Positions 51,834 through 59,598 of a stretch of 64,000 bases of DNA are shown here, in pieces (positions within the stretch are counted from its first letter, which is position 1; each line of letters starts with the position of its first letter). The stretch lies in NCBI GenBank assembly GCA_937926265.1, contig CALAZS010000045.1:1-64000 (forward strand), written 5' to 3'. The notes beneath the pieces are model-generated. The model was not told the origin of the DNA and did no database searches. It saw nothing but the letters and a program-made list of their open reading frames with translations. This stretch comes from an uncultured Gammaproteobacteria bacterium. Lineage in GTDB: Bacteria; Pseudomonadota; Gammaproteobacteria; Chromatiales; Chromatiaceae. A program made the position numbers and the translations under genes.

Positions 51834-52280
51834 ATGAACAGGTCATTACTAAACAGTATAAATCTATTGCTCCTACTACCAATTTGCTTTTTTGCATCTA
51901 ATCTAATTGCTGATTCTTCTGCTCCAATCCGGTCACCGGAATTTATAGATGGTGCGAAACTGGTTGATTCGGAAAAGCTTATTCAACTGGTCAATTCATT
52001 TGATGAATTAATGGTCATTGATTCCCGGCTGGAAACCAACCGTTCATTTGGTTATATAGATGGTTCCATCAGTCTGCCGGATACCAAAACAAGTTGCGAA
52101 ACACTGGCAGGGATTCTGTCAGACAAAGATCATCCTGCCCTGTTCTATTGCAATGGTCCAAAATGTGGTCGCAGTGCTGTTGCCATTGAAATTGCTCTCA
52201 AGTGCGGTTACACCGAGTTGTACTGGTTTCGGGGGGGAATTGAAGAGTGGCGCCAAAAAGGTTTCCCTTTAGTAAACTAA
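51834..52280 (+). CDS. Periplasmic rhodanese-like protein
   Basis: A 148-residue protein with a signal peptide (about 1-26, ending near NLIADSS) and a rhodanese fold. The N-terminal motif is VIDSR and the middle motif is GYIDGSISLP. The active-site loop is CNGPKCGRS with the presumed catalytic Cys106. Such proteins transfer or bind sulfane sulfur, or act as redox or binding modules. The diguanylate cyclase gene begins about 12 bases after it, suggesting co-transcription. Its partner is unknown. Confidence 0.85.
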   Translation: MNRSLLNSINLLLLLPICFFASNLIADSSAPIRSPEFIDGAKLVDSEKLIQLVNSFDELMVIDSRLETNRSFGYIDGSISLPDTKTSCETLAGILSDKDHPALFYCNGPKCGRSAVAIEIALKCGYTELYWFRGGIEEWRQKGFPLVN

Positions 52281-52292
52281 CAATTGCCAGCC

Positions 52293-53822
52293 ATGCAATT
52301 TCGCAATTTTTCAATCCGGTCAAATGTTTTGGCCTTAATCATTACCATGGGTCTGTGGGCCTTTATTCTGGCAATGTCGATGGTTTATTTTTCGACGAAA
52401 TTTATACTGGAAAATGAAAAAGCAGCATACGGTCGCCTGGTAAAAATCCATTCAGATGAAGTATTAAAGAAACTTGGAAATGACTCGGTCAACCTTGCTC
52501 TGAAAATGCAGCAACAGACAAATTTCCGTAAAGCTTTTAATAACAGGGATCAGCAGAAATTGACAGAGCTGGTCAATGATCAGTTTAGCCAGTACTACTA
52601 TACAACCGGCATTATCGACATAAAAAAACTGGTGGTGCTTGATAGAAATCTAAACTTTATAGCAGAAACCAGTACTAACGTAGACCAGGCAATAAACTAT
52701 CGAATTTTATGTCAGTCCTTTTTGGCCAGCGCCAAGATTCGAAAAGGACCTGAAAAAATCAAACCACTGACAAAGCTTTGTATTAATGGCAACTACCCTT
52801 ATTTCCTTTCTTTGTCGGCAATAGGAGGGCTGCGTGTAAACGGTTATATTCTTGTTATTAGCGACCCTGCCCCGGTCATGGCCCTGGTTAAAGATAAACT
52901 GGGCAATCCTTTTTCTTTATTCGATAAAAATGGCAAAAAACTTTTCCAGTCTCATGATGAAAGTGAGTTATCTGAACTGACACCATTTGATTATGACTAT
53001 ATCAATGAAGATGGTGAGTTGGCATATCACTTAAGGATACACAGGGATATCACCAGTCTAGGTAAGCAAATGGAAAAATTTATGCTTTATGCCGGCAGCG
53101 TCGCTTTAGCCATTACACTGGTAATTGTTTTCATCGCAATTGCTGTATTTAGGAAATCGTTGATTCAGCCACTAGAAAAAATTACTAATTATTTTGGTGA
53201 AATTGTTGAAAAGAAGTCGATGCTTGCTGAGACCGTTAGTGTCGAAGGTAACAGGGAGGTGGTTGATCTTGTCAGTAATCTGAATTCCATGACGTCTCAT
53301 ATGAATGAGCTAAACCAACGACTTGAAGGCATGGCTTACCAGGATGCGCTGACGACAATACCGAACCGCCTGGCATTTAATGAGAGACTTGAAGAACTGA
53401 CCCGTTTTTCCAGAAAAAATGATGAGGGTTTTTGTATCTTCATAATTGATATGAACAAGTTTAAAGAAATCAATGACAACATGGGACATGATGTGGGTGA
53501 TGAATTACTCAAGTATATTGCAGGAAAAATTTCACGTAAAACCCGTGAGAGTGATCTTTTTGCCCGGATTGGCGGTGATGAGTTTGGTATTATTTTCCCA
53601 GGATTAACAACGATTAATGATGCTGAGATAATTGCAAAAAACATTCTTGCCAGCACCACAGAAGAAACCAAAATTAAAAGCCACCGAGTCAGACCAAGCC
53701 TGAGTATTGGCTTCGCTTTTTATAAAGATAATGCGACCGATGTGGCCGAAACCTTGCGACAGGCGGACCAGGAAATGTACCGGGCGAAGAAATCCGGCTG
53801 CGGTTACAGCTACAGAATATAG
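52293..53822 (+). CDS. Membrane-bound diguanylate cyclase (GGDEF)
   Basis: Makes cyclic-di-GMP. The 509-residue protein has an N-terminal membrane helix (about 15-37), a periplasmic sensor region (about 38-255), a second helix (about 266-288), a HAMP-like linker, and a C-terminal GGDEF domain. The active site is intact as GGDEF (427-431), and RxxD (RESD) five residues upstream is the inhibitory I-site, so product feedback is likely. I use the ATG at 52293. A TTG at 52284 is also in frame, and neither has a clear ribosome site. Confidence 0.9.
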   Translation: MQFRNFSIRSNVLALIITMGLWAFILAMSMVYFSTKFILENEKAAYGRLVKIHSDEVLKKLGNDSVNLALKMQQQTNFRKAFNNRDQQKLTELVNDQFSQYYYTTGIIDIKKLVVLDRNLNFIAETSTNVDQAINYRILCQSFLASAKIRKGPEKIKPLTKLCINGNYPYFLSLSAIGGLRVNGYILVISDPAPVMALVKDKLGNPFSLFDKNGKKLFQSHDESELSELTPFDYDYINEDGELAYHLRIHRDITSLGKQMEKFMLYAGSVALAITLVIVFIAIAVFRKSLIQPLEKITNYFGEIVEKKSMLAETVSVEGNREVVDLVSNLNSMTSHMNELNQRLEGMAYQDALTTIPNRLAFNERLEELTRFSRKNDEGFCIFIIDMNKFKEINDNMGHDVGDELLKYIAGKISRKTRESDLFARIGGDEFGIIFPGLTTINDAEIIAKNILASTTEETKIKSHRVRPSLSIGFAFYKDNATDVAETLRQADQEMYRAKKSGCGYSYRI

Positions 53823-53890
53823 AACATGCACTTTCAGAAAAGCTTAATATATACGCCAACTTAAGCTTTAAGTGTAGTTACTGAATAAAG

Positions 53891-55027
53891 ATGAATACCG
53901 CTTCAAAGCCATTTGCGCTTTATATTCATATTCCCTGGTGTGTCAAAAAATGTCCGTATTGCGACTTTAACTCGCATGAATCTCACAAAGAAATACCAGA
54001 AACGGACTATCTTGAAGCTCTTATTCAGGATTTAGACAGTGAGCTGCAATATGTTTCGGAAAGGAAGATAAGCAGTATCTTTTTTGGTGGTGGCACGCCA
54101 AGCCTTATTTCTCCGGATTTTTATTTAGAGTTGCTGGAACAAATAAAAAAAAGGGCAGAATTTACCGACTCTATTGAAATTACACTTGAAGCCAACCCGG
54201 GCACTGCCGATGCAGCAAATTTTTGCGGCTATAAAAATGCCGGAATAAATCGTCTGTCGATGGGCTTTCAAAGCCTGAATGATGGGAACCTGAAGGCATT
54301 GGGACGCATTCATGATGCAAGCCAGGCCAAAAAGGCTTTTCAGATTGCTCGAGATGCGGGTTTTGACAATATCAATATTGATCTTATGTTTGGCTTACCC
54401 GGTCAAAGCACAAAAGCATCTTTAGCTGATTTATCCGAAGTTGTCAGATTAAATCCAGAACATATTTCATGGTATCAACTCACACTGGAGCCAAATACCC
54501 TGTTTTACGCTCAGCCACCTGCAAACTTGCCCGATAACGACCTGGCCTGGCAGATGCAAAATGAGGGCATCGAGCTTTTGAATGCGAATGGGTTTCAACG
54601 CTATGAGATATCGGCATTTTCAAAGCCGGGGTTAGAGTGCCACCACAACCTGAATTACTGGCTTTACGGCGACTACCTGGGAATTGGCGCTGGTGCGCAC
54701 GGTAAATATTATGTGCTCGAAAACGGTTTTATCAGAACATCTAAACAGCGACATCCTACTCGATATCTGGCAGGTAATTACCAATCCAGCAAAACGGAAT
54801 TAAACAAAGAGGATATTGTTGCAGAATTTTTTTTGAATCGATTGCGACTTTTTACAGGTTTTAGTGCTATCGAGTTTCAGGAAGTGACCGGCTGTTCCCT
54901 TGATCTGGTTGAAAGCCCGCTAAACCAGGCAATACAAAAAAAATTACTCTATAAACAAGGAGATAAGTTTAGGCCGACAGCACTGGGTTACCAGTTTTTA
55001 AATGACTTGATCAGCCTTTTTCTGTGA
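53891..55027 (+). CDS. hemW: Radical SAM protein HemW (heme chaperone, formerly HemN-like)
   Basis: A 378-residue radical SAM protein with the cluster-binding cysteines C17, C21 and C24 in PWCVKKCPYCDF. The heme-family blocks FGGGTPSLI and GINRLSMGFQS are present. HemW binds heme and is thought to deliver it to respiratory enzymes, unlike true HemN, which has extra N-terminal motifs that this short form lacks. It begins 68 bases after the diguanylate cyclase gene. Confidence 0.9.
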   Translation: MNTASKPFALYIHIPWCVKKCPYCDFNSHESHKEIPETDYLEALIQDLDSELQYVSERKISSIFFGGGTPSLISPDFYLELLEQIKKRAEFTDSIEITLEANPGTADAANFCGYKNAGINRLSMGFQSLNDGNLKALGRIHDASQAKKAFQIARDAGFDNINIDLMFGLPGQSTKASLADLSEVVRLNPEHISWYQLTLEPNTLFYAQPPANLPDNDLAWQMQNEGIELLNANGFQRYEISAFSKPGLECHHNLNYWLYGDYLGIGAGAHGKYYVLENGFIRTSKQRHPTRYLAGNYQSSKTELNKEDIVAEFFLNRLRLFTGFSAIEFQEVTGCSLDLVESPLNQAIQKKLLYKQGDKFRPTALGYQFLNDLISLFL

Positions 55028-55106
55028 ATTTTATTCGTGAAGGATTATTGAAAAAAAAGATTGATATGTTAATGTATTAGCGAATACTAATTTTCAGTGG
55101 TTTGCA

Positions 55107-55454
55107 ATGGACATGTCAATATCAATTTCCGAAAATTTTGATCATTTCGCCAGCCTGGCTAAAAAAGATCCTGATGCATTTGAGGCTTATCGTAAAAAGC
55201 TGATTCAAAAAACGATTGAAGATGCCCCTCGGGAGCGCCGGACAAATCTGCAACGCTATCAATGGCGAATTGATCAGGAAACACGTAAACACGACAACAG
55301 CCTGGGTGCCTGCATAAAACTTACCCAGATGATGAGTCAGCGTATGTTTTCAATCAACAAACAACTCGATACGTTGACCAAAATAACGGCGATTGATATT
55401 TCAGCACTGAATAAATTCCAGAAAGTAGCGGTAAAATCGTTAGAACGGGCTTGA
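55107..55454 (+). CDS. DUF3135 domain protein
   Basis: A 115-residue soluble protein of the DUF3135 family, common in gammaproteobacteria and of unknown function. The family block FDHFASLAKKDPDAFEAYR lies near the N terminus, and an Arg-rich stretch (ERRTNLQRYQWRID) follows. An alternative in-frame ATG lies two codons later. It sits between hemW and rpmE, and its stop codon overlaps the -35 of the rpmE promoter. Confidence 0.75.
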   Translation: MDMSISISENFDHFASLAKKDPDAFEAYRKKLIQKTIEDAPRERRTNLQRYQWRIDQETRKHDNSLGACIKLTQMMSQRMFSINKQLDTLTKITAIDISALNKFQKVAVKSLERA

Positions 55455-55478
55455 AATAAACCCGTAGATTGGTATAAA
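55451..55478 (+). promoter_or_regulatory. Promoter of rpmE
   Basis: TTGAAA (55451-55456) and TATAAA (55473-55478) are 16 bases apart, and the -35 overlaps the stop codon of the DUF3135 gene. The predicted leader of about 70 bases holds a small hairpin (55482-55485 with 55492-55495). Confidence 0.6.
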
Positions 55479-55554
55479 CTTCGCCTCCTTTGGCGCAGTG
55501 GGCTCTAATTTTAGTTCAGTTGCAGTCGACAATTTGTTACTGAAGGACAATTTT

Positions 55555-55755
55555 ATGAAAGCGGATACACATCCAGATTACAGCGAAATCAAGGTAATTT
55601 GCAGCTGCGGAAATGAATTTACTACGGGTTCTACCCTGGGTAAGGAACTTCATATCGAGGTTTGCTCCTCTTGCCATCCATTCTATACGGGTCAACAGAA
55701 AATTGTTGATAGTGGTGGTCGTGTAGATAAGTTCCGTAAACGTTACGCACGGTAA
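55555..55755 (+). CDS. rpmE: 50S ribosomal protein L31, zinc-binding type
   Basis: Large-subunit protein of 66 residues starting at ATG 55555, with AAGGA upstream. The four zinc ligands C16, C18, C37 and C40 (CSC ... CSSC) mark the zinc-containing form. The frame continues upstream to 55498, but that region does not match the family. A terminator follows. Confidence 0.97.
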   Translation: MKADTHPDYSEIKVICSCGNEFTTGSTLGKELHIEVCSSCHPFYTGQQKIVDSGGRVDKFRKRYAR

Positions 55756-55775
55756 CGAAAGCTTTAAATTCCCTG

Positions 55776-55804
55776 AAAAGGCACCCTTGAGGTGCCTTTT
55801 TTTT
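55776..55804 (+). terminator. Rho-independent terminator after rpmE
   Basis: A perfect 10-bp stem (55776-55785 with 55791-55800) has a 5-base loop and is followed by T residues through 55804. It lies about 20 bases after rpmE. Confidence 0.93.
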
Positions 55805-55915
55805 GCCTGAAAATAATTAAAAATTAGGCGCTTACGCTATACTTACCGGCTTTACTTTCTTAATAATTTATCAATTGAACAAATTAACAATAAAACAACT
55901 TAAGTGGGGAGTTTG

Positions 55916-57190
55916 ATGTCTGATTCAAAAGGTACACACCATCTCGATGCCGAATTAAATATTCAGGCACTTAAGTATCACGCTGAACCTATTCCAGGAA
56001 AAATCAGTGTTGAGCTTACCAAGCCAACCAATAGCCAAAATGATCTGGCACTTGCCTATACCCCGGGTGTTGCTGAGCCGGTCAGAAAAATTGCAGATAA
56101 CCCGGAAAATGCCTACAAGTACACTGGCAAGGGTAATCTGGTTGCGGTTATCACTGATGGCACAGCCGTTCTGGGGCTTGGCAATGTTGGTAGCCTAGCC
56201 GGAAAACCGGTTATGGAAGGCAAGGCAGTACTTTTTAAACATTTCGCCGGTATTGATGTGTTTGATATTGAAGTTAATGCCGACAAGCCGCAGGAATTCA
56301 TTGAAACCGTGACCCGGATTGCACCGACATTTGGAGGCATCAACCTGGAAGACATTGCTGCACCGCATTGTTTTGAAATTGAGCAGGCTTTAATTGATCA
56401 GCTTGATATCCCGGTTTTCCATGATGATCAGCACGGCACTGCGATTATTATTGTCGCAGGATTGCTTAATGCACTTGAGCTTCAGGGCAAAAAACTGGAT
56501 GAATCTTCCATAGTTGTCCTGGGTGCTGGGGCAGCGGGTATAGCCGCAGTGCGATTACTCATGTTGATGGGTGCTCACCGGGATAAAATTTATGTTCTTG
56601 ATCGTAAGGGCGTAATTCATACCGGGCGCAAAGATTTAAACCCGTACAAGTTCGGTGTAGCCGCTGACACAGAGAAAAGGACGCTTGAAGACGCGATGCA
56701 AGGTGCCGATGTGTTTATTGGTGTGTCTGGGCCGGACCTGGTGAGTGATTCGATGCTGGCCTCAATGGCAGACAAGCCAATTGTATTTGCCTTATCCAAC
56801 CCGGTACCGGAAATCAGGCCTTCCAAGGCATTTGCTGTCAGGGATGACCTGATTATGGCGACCGGCCGTTCTGATTATCCTAACCAGGTCAATAATGTAC
56901 TGGGTTTTCCTTTTATTTTCCGGGGTGCACTGGATGTGCGGGCGAGCAGAATCAATGAAGAAATGCAGATCGCAGCAGTCAATGCCCTTAAAGACCTGAC
57001 GCACCTGCAGGTTCCGGATTCAGTGCTTGAAGCTTATGAACTTGAAGAACTGTCTTTCGGCCCGGAATATATTCTGCCTAAACCACTGGATCCTCGCCTG
57101 CGCGATACGGTTTCCCAGGCGGTCGCCAGGGCGGCGATAGAATCCGGCGTGGCAAAGGGAGAATGGCCTGTACATTACCCTTCTTTTTAA
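55916..57190 (+). CDS. Malic enzyme (short form)
   Basis: Oxidatively decarboxylates malate to pyruvate. The 424-residue protein has the core ELTKPTNSQNDLALAYTPGVAE, the NAD(P)-binding loop VVLGAGAAGIAAVRLL and FHDDQHGTAIIIVAGLLNAL. The start is ATG 55916, with GGGGAG upstream, not the in-frame GTG at 55904. It lacks the C-terminal phosphotransacetylase domain of MaeB, so it is a short form. Cofactor specificity is not certain. In Pseudomonas a malic enzyme gene also lies next to ponA-pilM. Confidence 0.92.
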   Translation: MSDSKGTHHLDAELNIQALKYHAEPIPGKISVELTKPTNSQNDLALAYTPGVAEPVRKIADNPENAYKYTGKGNLVAVITDGTAVLGLGNVGSLAGKPVMEGKAVLFKHFAGIDVFDIEVNADKPQEFIETVTRIAPTFGGINLEDIAAPHCFEIEQALIDQLDIPVFHDDQHGTAIIIVAGLLNALELQGKKLDESSIVVLGAGAAGIAAVRLLMLMGAHRDKIYVLDRKGVIHTGRKDLNPYKFGVAADTEKRTLEDAMQGADVFIGVSGPDLVSDSMLASMADKPIVFALSNPVPEIRPSKAFAVRDDLIMATGRSDYPNQVNNVLGFPFIFRGALDVRASRINEEMQIAAVNALKDLTHLQVPDSVLEAYELEELSFGPEYILPKPLDPRLRDTVSQAVARAAIESGVAKGEWPVHYPSF

Positions 57191-57291
57191 ACAGCTGCTT
57201 TACAAAGTTAATTCCTGCTTTTCGGGTAAGCTTTTGGCTATCGTCTATTATCTTATGCAGAGTCAATATGAGGCAAAGCCAAGGTAAGAGC

Positions 57292-58221
57292 ATGCAAAAA
57301 GTTGCGATAATAGGCGCTGGGCGAGTGGGCGAAACTACGGCTTCGATTCTTGCAGAGAAAGAAATTTGTCGTGAAGTTGCCCTGCTGGATATTCGCGAAG
57401 ATGCAGCAAAAGGTGTGGCACTGGATATATGCCAGATGTCATCTTTTTTTGATTTTGATACCAGGGTGTATGGCAGTGAGGATGCGGCAATCATCAGTGG
57501 TGCCGATCTGATTGTAGTTACTGCCGGTTTGCCTAGAAAACCAGGCATGTCCCGATCAGATGTGCTTGATGCCAATGTCAAAATTATCGATGGTATTTTA
57601 GATAACGTACTTGAATATGCACCAAATTCAAGTTTGTTGATCGTCTCAAACCCGGTGGATATTTTGACTTATCATGCCTGGAAACGTACCGGATGGGATC
57701 GTTCCAGGGTTATTGGCCAGGCAGGTGTCCTCGACGCTGCACGTATGGCAAATTTTATTGCTGTAGAAACAGGCTTTTCTTCATTGGACATAACCACCCT
57801 GGTGCTTGGTGGTCATGGTGATACCATGGTGCCATTGCCACGATACTGCACGGTTAACGGCATCCCGGTTAGCGAATTTATCGAAGAAGAAAAACTGCAG
57901 GAAATTATTGCCAGAACACGGGATGGCGGTGCTGAAATTCTTGCATTGAGAAAAAATTCCAGTGCCTATGATGCGCCTGGCGCTTCTGTTGCTGAAATGG
58001 TGGATGCCATCAGTCACAATAGAAAACGTATATTGCCAACCGTGGCTATCCTTGAAGGTGAGTATGGTGAAACATTGCTTGCCATGGGTGTGCCCTGTAT
58101 TTTGGGCGAAGGCGGTATGGAAAAAGTTATCGAACTGAAGTTAAATGAAAACGAGACTGCTTTGTTCAAGCAGTCGGTATCTTATATTCGCGGTGATCTT
58201 GAGCGATTGTCTTCATTGTAA
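57292..58221 (+). CDS. mdh: Malate dehydrogenase (LDH-like type)
   Basis: Interconverts malate and oxaloacetate in the TCA cycle. The 309-residue protein begins MQKVAIIGAGRVGETTAS and carries the arginine substrate loop AGLPRKPGMSRSD and the active-site histidine in GGHGDTMVPL. The NAD-type acidic residue lies in LLDIRED. The start at 57292 has AAGG upstream. The longer open frame to 57163 lies partly inside the malic enzyme gene. It ends 30 bases before the gltA ATG. Confidence 0.94.
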   Translation: MQKVAIIGAGRVGETTASILAEKEICREVALLDIREDAAKGVALDICQMSSFFDFDTRVYGSEDAAIISGADLIVVTAGLPRKPGMSRSDVLDANVKIIDGILDNVLEYAPNSSLLIVSNPVDILTYHAWKRTGWDRSRVIGQAGVLDAARMANFIAVETGFSSLDITTLVLGGHGDTMVPLPRYCTVNGIPVSEFIEEEKLQEIIARTRDGGAEILALRKNSSAYDAPGASVAEMVDAISHNRKRILPTVAILEGEYGETLLAMGVPCILGEGGMEKVIELKLNENETALFKQSVSYIRGDLERLSSL

Positions 58222-58251
58222 TTGCTGCGTAATTACCGTACTGGGGGGAAA

Positions 58252-59535
58252 ATGAGTAAAACGTTAAATCTGAAGGGTGAAGCGGGAGATGTTGATCTTG
58301 AGCTACTTACAGGAACGGAAGGTCCCCCCGCCCTGGATATCACTTCGCTTTATAAAAAGCTGGGTGTGTTTACTTATGACCCGGGTTTTGTAAGCACTGC
58401 CAGCTGTCACAGTAGCATTACCTATATTGATGGTGATGAAGGTATCCTCAGATACAGGGGATACCCGATTGAGCAACTGGCAGAACAAAGTGATTTTCTG
58501 GAAGTTGCCTATTTGCTTTTATATGGTGAGTTGCCTACGGCTGATCAATACAGCGAATTCAACAGTGTGATTACCAATCACACAATGTTGAATGAATCCC
58601 TGCTGGCGTTTTTTAACGGTTTCCATTATGACGCACATCCGATGGCAATGATGGTGGGAGTTACCGGTTCTCTTTCTGCCTTTTACCATGATTCGATCGA
58701 TATCTATGATGAGCGACACAGAGAGATCAGCGCACACCGCATGATTGCGAAAATGCCGACAATTGCTGCGGCCTGTTACAAACATAATGTCGGTGAGCCA
58801 ATCATGTACCCACGCAATGATATGTCTTACGTGGGTAATTTCTTACGCATGATGTTTGCAAACCCCTGTGAAGAATACCAGTTAAGCCAGGCCGCCGAGA
58901 AAGCCATGAACCTGTTGTTCATCCTGCATGCAGATCATGAACAGAATGCTTCAACTTCAACCGTCAGACTCGCAGGCTCTTCCGGGGCTAATCCATTTGC
59001 CTGCATAGCGGCAGGTATTGCTTCATTGTGGGGACCAGCACATGGTGGTGCTAATGAAGCTGTGCTGGACATGCTTGAAGAGATTGGTGAATTTGCAAAT
59101 ATCGACAAGTACATCGCCAAGGCTAAAGACAAAGATGATCCGTTCAGGTTAATGGGATTTGGTCACCGCGTTTATAAGAATTACGACCCCAGGGCAAAAA
59201 TTATTCGCGAAGTCTGCCATGAAGTCCTTGAGGAAATTAATACACAGGATCCATTTTTTGATATTGCCTTAAGGCTGGAAGAAATCGCGCTTGAAGATGA
59301 GTATTTTGTTGAAAGAAAACTTTATCCTAACGTTGATTTCTATTCAGGCATTATTTACCGGGCACTGGGTATTCCGCGTAACATGTTTACAGTGATGTTT
59401 GCCATTGCCCGTACCACAGGATGGGTTGCGCACTGGATGGAAATGATCGCTGATCCCAAACAGCGCATCGGCCGGCCAAGGCAGATTTATATCGGCCCGG
59501 CGAAGCGTGAATACATAGCAAAATCAAATCGTTGA
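58252..59535 (+). CDS. gltA: Citrate synthase
   Basis: Condenses acetyl-CoA with oxaloacetate. The 427-residue protein is the type II hexameric form, with the active-site histidine in [12 protein letters not shown] and the [20 protein letters not shown] block. The start is the ATG at 58252, with a run of six G just upstream, and the frame's earlier ATG at 58222 is not preferred. It follows mdh directly, so two enzymes of the TCA cycle are co-encoded. Confidence 0.96.
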   Translation: MSKTLNLKGEAGDVDLELLTGTEGPPALDITSLYKKLGVFTYDPGFVSTASCHSSITYIDGDEGILRYRGYPIEQLAEQSDFLEVAYLLLYGELPTADQYSEFNSVITNHTMLNESLLAFFNGFHYDAHPMAMMVGVTGSLSAFYHDSIDIYDERHREISAHRMIAKMPTIAAACYKHNVGEPIMYPRNDMSYVGNFLRMMFANPCEEYQLSQAAEKAMNLLFILHADHEQNASTSTVRLAGSSGANPFACIAAGIASLWGPAHGGANEAVLDMLEEIGEFANIDKYIAKAKDKDDPFRLMGFGHRVYKNYDPRAKIIREVCHEVLEEINTQDPFFDIALRLEEIALEDEYFVERKLYPNVDFYSGIIYRALGIPRNMFTVMFAIARTTGWVAHWMEMIADPKQRIGRPRQIYIGPAKREYIAKSNR

Positions 59536-59554
59536 CCTGAAGCTCATCAGCGCC

Positions 59555-59598
59555 TGATTAGACCCTTATCAAAACCCGATTAAAACCTAATTAAAACA
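59555..59598 (-). repeat. Four 11-bp tandem repeats across the PBP1A stop codon
   Basis: Four imperfect 11-base units (59555-59565, 59566-59576, 59577-59587, 59588-59598) share an AATTAAAAC-like core on the plus strand. The last unit covers the PBP1A stop codon (59591-59593), so the 3' end of the gene is repeated downstream of itself. Confidence 0.8.
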
